From: Methylibium sp965279545
GTDB taxonomy: Bacteria; Pseudomonadota; Gammaproteobacteria; Burkholderiales; Burkholderiaceae_C
NCBI RefSeq assembly: GCF_965279545.1
Contig: NZ_OZ257250.1
Coordinates: 2,790,001-2,854,000, forward strand
Length of the DNA: 64,000 nucleotides
Reading direction: 5' to 3'
Below, one piece after another: positions 58,868-64,000 of this stretch. The notes under the pieces were generated by a model. That model saw nothing but the letters and a program-made list of their open reading frames with translations. It was not told where the DNA came from and did not search any database. Numbering within the stretch: position 1 is the first letter of the stretch; each line of letters starts with the position of its first letter. The translations under genes and the position numbers were made by a program.

Positions 58868-59194
58868 TCACGCGGCCAGGTCTTGCGGCGTCTTGCCGCT
58901 GGCGATCGCGTCCAGGAACCATTGCGGGCGCCGGCCGTGACCCGACCAGCTGTGGCCCGCGTCGTCGCGGAACTTCACCTTGCCGGCGGTCTTGGCCTTC
59001 TTCTTTGCGCCTGCTGCGACCCGCGTTTGGCGGGTGGCTGCGCTCAGACCCAGGTCCGCCGCCGTCAGCCCGTAGAAAGTGATCGCCTCGCGGATGCGCT
59101 CAATCACGTCTTTCGCTTCCTGCTTCTTGAGCGCTTCTGCCTGACGCTGAAGGGCCGCTATTTCTTTCTGAATCCGAGCGAGTGACTTCGCCAT
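58868..59194 (-). CDS. H-NS family nucleoid protein
   Basis: The 108-residue protein has an N-terminal coiled coil for oligomerisation (ARIQKEIAALQRQAEALKKQEAKDVIERIREAI). A lysine-rich linker (GAKKKAKTAGK) leads to the C-terminal DNA-binding motif KFRDDAGHSWSGHGRRPQWF, where the GRRPQW box matches the Burkholderiales H-NS type. It silences AT-rich DNA by family analogy. The start MAKSLARIQKE was chosen; upstream in-frame sequence lacks similarity. It is divergent from ychF with 134 bases between them. Confidence 0.94.
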   Translation of the reverse strand: MAKSLARIQKEIAALQRQAEALKKQEAKDVIERIREAITFYGLTAADLGLSAATRQTRVAAGAKKKAKTAGKVKFRDDAGHSWSGHGRRPQWFLDAIASGKTPQDLAA

Positions 59195-59328
59195 ACCGAT
59201 GTCCTTTGAGTTTGTAATGAACAGGATGAGAGCATAAGGCCACGCCGGTAAAATCGCAGCAAGCAACCCCCGGCACTCGGGGCACTGCAGCCTCCGCCGC
59301 CACACTCACATCGAAAGTTCTGCCTGCC

Positions 59329-60423
59329 ATGAGCCTCAAATGCGGCATTGTGGGACTGCCCAATGTCGGCAAGTCCACTCTTTTCAATGCGCTGACCAAA
59401 GCCGGTATTGCCGCCGAGAATTATCCCTTCTGCACCATCGAGCCGAATGTCGGCATCGTCGAATTGCCGGATTCGCGCTTGCAGGCGCTGTCGGTCATCG
59501 TCAGGCCGGAACGCATCGTGCCGGCGATCGTCGAATTCGTCGACATCGCCGGGCTGGTGGCCGGCGCGTCCAAGGGTGAAGGCCTGGGCAATCAATTCCT
59601 CGCGCACATCCGCGAGACCGATGCACTGGTCAATGTGGTGCGCTGCTTCGATGACGACAACGTGGTCCACGTGGCCGGCAAGGTGGATCCGATTTCCGAT
59701 ATCGAGGTCATCCAGACCGAGCTGTGCCTGGCCGACCTCGCCACGGTCGAGAAGACGCTGCAGCGCTCCCTCAAGGCCGCGAAGTCGGGCAATGACAAAG
59801 AGGCTGCGAAGCTGGTCCATGTGCTGCAGAAATGCCAGGCGGCGCTGGACCAGGCCAAGCCGGTGCGCGGTATCGACTTCAGCAAGGAAGAGCAAACGAT
59901 CCTGAAGCCGCTGTGCCTGATCACCGCGAAACCGGCGATGTTCGTCGGCAACGTCGACGAGGGCGGCTTCGAGAACAACCCTTACCTGGACAAGCTGCGG
60001 GCCTACGCCGAGGGCCAGAGGGCGCCGGTGGTCGCCATCTGTGCGAAAACGGAGGCCGAGCTGGCCGACATGTCGGACGAAGACCGGCTGATGTTCCTGC
60101 GGGAGATGGGGCAGGACGAACCCGGCCTGAACCGGCTGATCCGCGCAGCGTTCAAGTTGCTGGGCCTGCAGACCTATTTCACGGCCGGCGTGAAGGAGGT
60201 TCGGGCCTGGACCATCCACATCGGTGACACGGCACCGCAGGCCGCTGGCGTGATTCACACCGACTTCGAGCGCGGCTTCATCCGCGCGCAGACCATCGCC
60301 TTCGACGACTTCATCGCCTTCAAGGGCGAGCAGGGCGCGAAGGACCACGGCAAGATGCGCGCCGAGGGCAAGGACTACGTGGTCCGGGATGGGGATGTGC
60401 TGAACTTCCTGTTCAACGTCTGA
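59329..60423 (+). CDS. ychF: Redox-regulated ATPase YchF (Obg-like)
   Basis: The 364-residue protein has the Obg-type P-loop GLPNVGKSTLFNAL and the YPFCTIEPNVGIV switch region. VDIAGLVAGASKGEGLGNQFL is also present. The G4 element reads FVGNVDE instead of NKxD, the hallmark of ATP preference in the YchF/OLA1 branch. A coiled-coil insertion and a C-terminal TGS-like domain (GDTAPQAAGVIHTDFERGFIRAQTI, VRDGDVLNFLFNV) complete it. It binds ribosomes and is involved in stress control. Confidence 0.97.
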   Translation: MSLKCGIVGLPNVGKSTLFNALTKAGIAAENYPFCTIEPNVGIVELPDSRLQALSVIVRPERIVPAIVEFVDIAGLVAGASKGEGLGNQFLAHIRETDALVNVVRCFDDDNVVHVAGKVDPISDIEVIQTELCLADLATVEKTLQRSLKAAKSGNDKEAAKLVHVLQKCQAALDQAKPVRGIDFSKEEQTILKPLCLITAKPAMFVGNVDEGGFENNPYLDKLRAYAEGQRAPVVAICAKTEAELADMSDEDRLMFLREMGQDEPGLNRLIRAAFKLLGLQTYFTAGVKEVRAWTIHIGDTAPQAAGVIHTDFERGFIRAQTIAFDDFIAFKGEQGAKDHGKMRAEGKDYVVRDGDVLNFLFNV

Positions 60424-60576
60424 GCCGGCGGCACGAGAGTGCAGCGATCATGACGGCCCGGCCTGTGCCACGTGCCGGCGTGACAGCGGCCACGGCACAG
60501 GGAGATGCCTAGCGTCATGCGGGCACCGCCGCGGTGATCGCCGGTGGTAGGCTCTCAGCCGCCCGCCTCCGCCCAC

Positions 60577-63500
60577 ATGGCCGACACGCCCATCACCACC
60601 AGCCCGGCGCTCGCCGCCCCTGCACCCGTTGCTGCATCGCTGGCAACGCTGGCCTTGGTTGCACTGGCCTACGTGCTCGTCGGTGCAGCATCGTTGCAAC
60701 TGGCGATCCCGCCGGGCTACGCCTCGCCCTTGTTCCCTTCGGCCGGCATCGCGCTGGCTGCAACGCTGGTTTATGGTTGGCGTGCCTTGCCGACCGTGGC
60801 GATCGGCAGCCTGAGCGTCCAGACCGTCGTCTACTTCAGCGGCGACCAGCAGCATGCGGTTCGCAGCGTTCTGACGGGCCTGGCCATCGCCAGTGGGGCG
60901 ACCCTGCAAGCGGCGCTCGGCGCGTGGCTGGTTCGCCGCACTGCCAAAGGACCGCTGACGCTCGACGGGCCGGCTTCGATCGTGCGGCTGTTCGGCTTGG
61001 GCGCGCTGGCTGCGTGCACCGTGAGCGCGAGTGTCAGCGTCCTCGCCCTGTGGCTCGCGGGTCTGCTGCCGACGTCGCTGTTGATCGACACCTGGTGGAC
61101 ATGGTGGGGTGGCGACGCACTCGGCGCAATGATCGCGACACCCGTGGTGCTGTCCCTGATCGGGCGCCCCCAGGCAGCCTGGCGGCCGCGGCGCACCACC
61201 GTGGCTTTGCCCCTCGTGATCGCGACGCTGCTGCTGGCATTGGCCATCTCGCAGGTCGCCCACTGGGACAAGCAGCGCGACGAGGCCCGCTTCGAGCGCG
61301 ACGCACTCAGCGTGAGCCGTACCGTCGAGCTGCGGCTCAATGCCCACCTCGACGCGCTGGACGCGATGCACAGCATCTACATCGCCTCCGAGGAGGTCGA
61401 CGGTCGTGAATTCGCGCGTGCCAGCGCCGGCTGGCTGCGCAAACTGCCGAGTGTTCAGGCGATCGGGTGGCACGAGCGCGTGGCCCGCGAGGACTTGGCG
61501 GCCTTCGAGTCGGCCGTGCGTGCCCGGGGGGAGCCGAACTACCATGTGTTCGAGCGGGACGCCAGCCTCAGTGCCGGAGATCCCGAACTGATCGTGATGC
61601 GCTACGTCGAGCCGCGCGAAGGCAACGACAAGGCGCTCGGTGTGAACGTGCTGTCGATCCGCGCAGCGCGCGAGGCCATCGCGCGTGCGCGCCAGGACGA
61701 CGGCGCGACCGCGACGCCCGGTTTCCGACTGACTCAGGAGACCGCACGGCAGACCGGCGTCGTGCTCTACCGCGCCGTGTATCGCAGCGACAGTTCGCCG
61801 CGCGCCCTGCAAGGGCTGGTGTTTCTGACGCTGCGCATGGAAGACGCCCTGGCGCGCCTCGCGGCCGGCGCGCCTCGCTACCTGCAGGTCTGCCTGCTCG
61901 ACGCTGGAGCGCCGCCCGAAAGCAGGCTCCTCGCCGGACCCGCCGACTGCGCGCTCAGCCAGGCAGGAGAGCGATGGACTCATCATGCCGCGATGCCGTT
62001 CGCAGGCCGCGCCTGGGAGTTGCGGGTGCGCGCGCCCAACGGCGTACCGACCAACGCGGCCGCCGGCCCGCTGACCGGGGAGAGCGCGAGTGCCTGGCTG
62101 TTTTCGCTGACCGGCCTGCTCGGTACCGGCATGATGGGCGCGCTGCTGCTGCTCGTCACCGGCCGCACGCGCCAGACCGAGACCGCCGTGGCCGAACGCA
62201 CCGAGCAGCTCGAACACGAGATCACCGAGCGGCTGCTCACAGAGCAGGCGCTGCGCGAGAGCGAGCAGCGTTTCCGCAGCATCTTCAACTCGGTACCGAT
62301 CGGCGTGGTCTACACCGATCTCCAGGGCCGCATCAAGCAGCCCAACGCAGCCTATTGCGCGATGACCGGCTACAGCGAGGAGGAGCTGCTGAGCCTGTCG
62401 ATCGCCAGCCTGACCCACCCGGAGGACCGCGCCGGCGACGTGGCGGCACAACAGGATCTGGTGAACGGCAAGCTGCCGCTCTACCGCCGACGCAAACGCT
62501 GCGTGCCCAAGGACGGGCAGGTCCTGTGGGTCAGTGCAACCGTCAGCCTGTTGCGCGACGAGCACGGCCAGCCGCACCGCCTGGTGGGCCTGCTCGAAGA
62601 CATCAGCGAACACCTGCGCCTCGAAGAGGCCGAGCACGCACGCGAATCGGCGGAAACCGCCAACCGCGCCAAGAGCGAGTTCCTGTCGCGCATGAGCCAC
62701 GAGCTGCGCACGCCGCTGAACGCCATGCTCGGCTTCGCGCAGCTGCTCGACCTCGACCGCGGCGCGCCGCTGCACGAGCGGCACCGCATGTGGGTGACGC
62801 AGATACAGCAGGCCGGATGGCATCTGCTGGAGATGATCAACGACGTGCTGGATCTGTCGCGCATCGAGTCCGGCACGCTGAGCCTGCAGGTGGAGTCGCT
62901 GGCACTGGAGCCGCTGATCGCCGCGTCGATGGCGCTGGTGGAGCCGCAGGCTCGCGGGCGCGGACTCACGCTGGTGCGCACGATGGCCGAGCATGCCCCC
63001 TTGCAGGTCATCGGCGATGCGACGCGCCTCAAGCAGATCCTCACCAACCTGCTCAGCAACGCCGTCAAGTACAACCGCGACGCTGGCGAGGTTCGCGTTT
63101 CGACACGGCGGATCCAGGGCGCCGACGGCACGCCTCAGCTCGAACTCGACGTCTGCGATACCGGCCTGGGCATCGAGCCCCAGCAGCTGGCGCAGCTGTT
63201 TCAGCCCTTCAACCGGCTCGGGCGCGAGCGTGGCACGACCGAGGGCACCGGCATCGGCCTCGTGATCGCCAAGCTGCTGGCCGAGCGCCAGGGCGGCTCG
63301 CTGCAGGTGCGCAGCGAGCCGGGTGTCGGCTCGACCTTCACGCTGCGCCTGCCGCTGGACGTGCAAACACCGCTGCTGGTGGCAACAGATGACGCTGACG
63401 AAGCCGCGGACGCTGCCTACAACCGCCGTCACGTCCTCTACATCGAGGACAACGAAACCAATGTCGAGGTGATGCGCGGCATCTTCGGCCTGCGTCCGCA

Positions 63501-63810
63501 GGTGCGGCTCGCGATCGCGACCACCGGGCTGGACGGACTGGCGGCCGTGCGCACCGCCACGCCCGACCTGATCCTGCTCGACATGCACCTGCCCGACATC
63601 GACGGCATGGCGCTGCTGCAACACCTGAAGGCCGACGAGCGGACCGTCGACATCCCGGTGGTCGCGGTCTCGGCCGATGCCTTGCCGGCGCAGATCTCGG
63701 CGGCGCTGCAGGCGGGCGCGATCCGCTACCTCACCAAGCCGGTCGCGATCGACGAGGTGCTGGCGGTGCTCGACGAGCAGCTGTCGCAGTTGATCACGCG
63801 CTTCGGGTAG
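60577..63810 (+). CDS. Hybrid sensor histidine kinase, MASE1-CHASE-PAS-HisKA-HATPase-REC
   Basis: The roughly 1077-residue protein starts with a MASE1 membrane module (about residues 15-215). A CHASE-type extracytoplasmic sensor follows (about 235-470) and a further membrane helix (about 500-525). A short coiled coil leads to a PAS domain (about 550-680). The phospho-acceptor is His708 in FLSRMSHELRTPLNAM. The ATPase has NLLSNAVKYN, DTGLGIEPQQL and GTGIGLVIAKLL. The receiver Asp1002 is in LILLDMHLPDIDG. There is no Hpt domain, so output needs a separate phosphotransfer protein or the receiver tunes the kinase. A GTG 11 codons upstream is an alternative start; neither has a clear ribosome site. 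The ligand is unknown. Confidence 0.92.
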   Translation: MADTPITTSPALAAPAPVAASLATLALVALAYVLVGAASLQLAIPPGYASPLFPSAGIALAATLVYGWRALPTVAIGSLSVQTVVYFSGDQQHAVRSVLTGLAIASGATLQAALGAWLVRRTAKGPLTLDGPASIVRLFGLGALAACTVSASVSVLALWLAGLLPTSLLIDTWWTWWGGDALGAMIATPVVLSLIGRPQAAWRPRRTTVALPLVIATLLLALAISQVAHWDKQRDEARFERDALSVSRTVELRLNAHLDALDAMHSIYIASEEVDGREFARASAGWLRKLPSVQAIGWHERVAREDLAAFESAVRARGEPNYHVFERDASLSAGDPELIVMRYVEPREGNDKALGVNVLSIRAAREAIARARQDDGATATPGFRLTQETARQTGVVLYRAVYRSDSSPRALQGLVFLTLRMEDALARLAAGAPRYLQVCLLDAGAPPESRLLAGPADCALSQAGERWTHHAAMPFAGRAWELRVRAPNGVPTNAAAGPLTGESASAWLFSLTGLLGTGMMGALLLLVTGRTRQTETAVAERTEQLEHEITERLLTEQALRESEQRFRSIFNSVPIGVVYTDLQGRIKQPNAAYCAMTGYSEEELLSLSIASLTHPEDRAGDVAAQQDLVNGKLPLYRRRKRCVPKDGQVLWVSATVSLLRDEHGQPHRLVGLLEDISEHLRLEEAEHARESAETANRAKSEFLSRMSHELRTPLNAMLGFAQLLDLDRGAPLHERHRMWVTQIQQAGWHLLEMINDVLDLSRIESGTLSLQVESLALEPLIAASMALVEPQARGRGLTLVRTMAEHAPLQVIGDATRLKQILTNLLSNAVKYNRDAGEVRVSTRRIQGADGTPQLELDVCDTGLGIEPQQLAQLFQPFNRLGRERGTTEGTGIGLVIAKLLAERQGGSLQVRSEPGVGSTFTLRLPLDVQTPLLVATDDADEAADAAYNRRHVLYIEDNETNVEVMRGIFGLRPQVRLAIATTGLDGLAAVRTATPDLILLDMHLPDIDGMALLQHLKADERTVDIPVVAVSADALPAQISAALQAGAIRYLTKPVAIDEVLAVLDEQLSQLITRFG

Positions 63811-63866
63811 CACGCGCCCAGGGATAGCGGCCCCGCATCGGCCGGCAGTGCGGCCAGGATCGCCGC

Positions 63867-64000
63867 TCAGCTCGCGGGCAAGAAGACGACGCGCACGCGC
63901 AGGCCGCAGCCGTCCTCGCCGTCCAGCAACTCGACCGTCGCGCCGTGCGAGCGGGCGATGTCGCGCACGATCGCCAGGCCCAGGCCGCTGCCGGCGCCCA
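63867..64000 (-). CDS. Sensor histidine kinase, C-terminal fragment
   Basis: The visible last 43 codons encode GAGSGLGLAIVRDIARSHGA, the G2 box of a HATPase domain. TVELLDGEDGCGLRVRVVFLPAS then follows as the end of the protein. The gene continues past the right edge. The sequence style is that of an EnvZ/QseC-type classical kinase rather than of the hybrid kinase next to it. It converges on that hybrid kinase gene. Confidence 0.85.
   Translation of the reverse strand, partial: GAGSGLGLAIVRDIARSHGATVELLDGEDGCGLRVRVVFLPAS

Noticed and set aside
60448..63813. A continuous 1121-codon open frame on the minus strand
   Set aside because: It is fully antisense to the hybrid histidine kinase, has a low-complexity Gln/Arg/His-rich product and no family motif. 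It arises from high third-position GC.
1..64000. tRNA, rRNA, CRISPR arrays, prophage or complete IS elements
   Set aside because: No cloverleaf T-arm signature, no regularly spaced repeats and no transposase with flanking inverted repeats and target duplication were seen. The RAYT-like gene alone does not make an element.

Overview
This window is a stretch of ordinary chromosome from a high-GC betaproteobacterium of the order Burkholderiales, probably near the Leptothrix/Rubrivivax/Methylibium group. That placement is inferred from gene content and order; no 16S gene is present. The supporting clues are two trimeric Gram-negative porins, a Bug-type (TctC) solute-binding protein, H-NS of the short Burkholderiales type, and the conserved order gltB / RAYT-like gene / dgt / aroB / aroK / pilQPONM / mrcA / cyaY / lptM / lysA. 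There is no rRNA, tRNA, CRISPR array, prophage or complete insertion sequence. Almost every gene has a recognisable family.

Layout. 1-2400: start of gltB, a RAYT-like protein without its HUH motif, and a porin, all on the minus strand. 2555-10691 (minus): dgt, aroB, aroK and the type IV pilus assembly operon pilMNOPQ, whose genes overlap. 10944-15200: mrcA (PBP1a) running divergently from pilM, then cyaY, and lptM-lysA. 15232-21904 (minus): a five-gene peptide-type ABC importer (transcribed B-A-C-D-F) with a DUF3047 gene ahead of it. 22000-27575: second porin, coq7, an OsmC protein, a candidate anti-Shine-Dalgarno small RNA, ilvA and a solitary cobT. 27600-39172: a complete type II secretion cluster, with gspC divergent from gspGHIJKLMN-DEF. 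39220-44008: small or poorly characterised genes (a small secreted protein, a Lon-like ATPase without protease domain, a 5'-nucleotidase, a Bug protein). 44127-51807: tyrS, M23 peptidase, anmK, erpA, bactofilin, DUF6776, rpsI, rplM and a GNAT protein. 51934-64000: DUF2726 and SrkA-like genes, htpG behind a clear RpoH-type promoter, a CPA2-like antiporter, ybdK, a thiamine-binding protein, an H-NS protein, ychF, a large MASE1 hybrid histidine kinase, and the tail of another histidine kinase.

How the genes work together. PilMNOPQ builds the inner-membrane platform and outer-membrane secretin for type IV pili. The Gsp cluster builds the related type II secretion machine. Neither locus carries a prepilin peptidase, so both presumably share a PilD encoded elsewhere. 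AroB and AroK are consecutive shikimate-pathway enzymes encoded beside the pilus operon, as in many proteobacteria. PBP1a, the M23 peptidase, AnmK and bactofilin all concern the cell wall.

The most interesting non-coding element is at 24571-24668. It is a promoter-to-terminator unit with three stem-loops and an exposed CTCCTCC anti-Shine-Dalgarno loop, and it resembles the toxic small RNAs described from Betaproteobacteria. Other points of interest are a 36-bp duplicated 3' tail of dppA, a 13-bp perfect inverted repeat between ybdK and the thiamine-binding gene, a repeat-bearing leader before a 98-residue secreted protein, and a hairpin in the rplM leader. I found no convincing wholly new multi-gene system.
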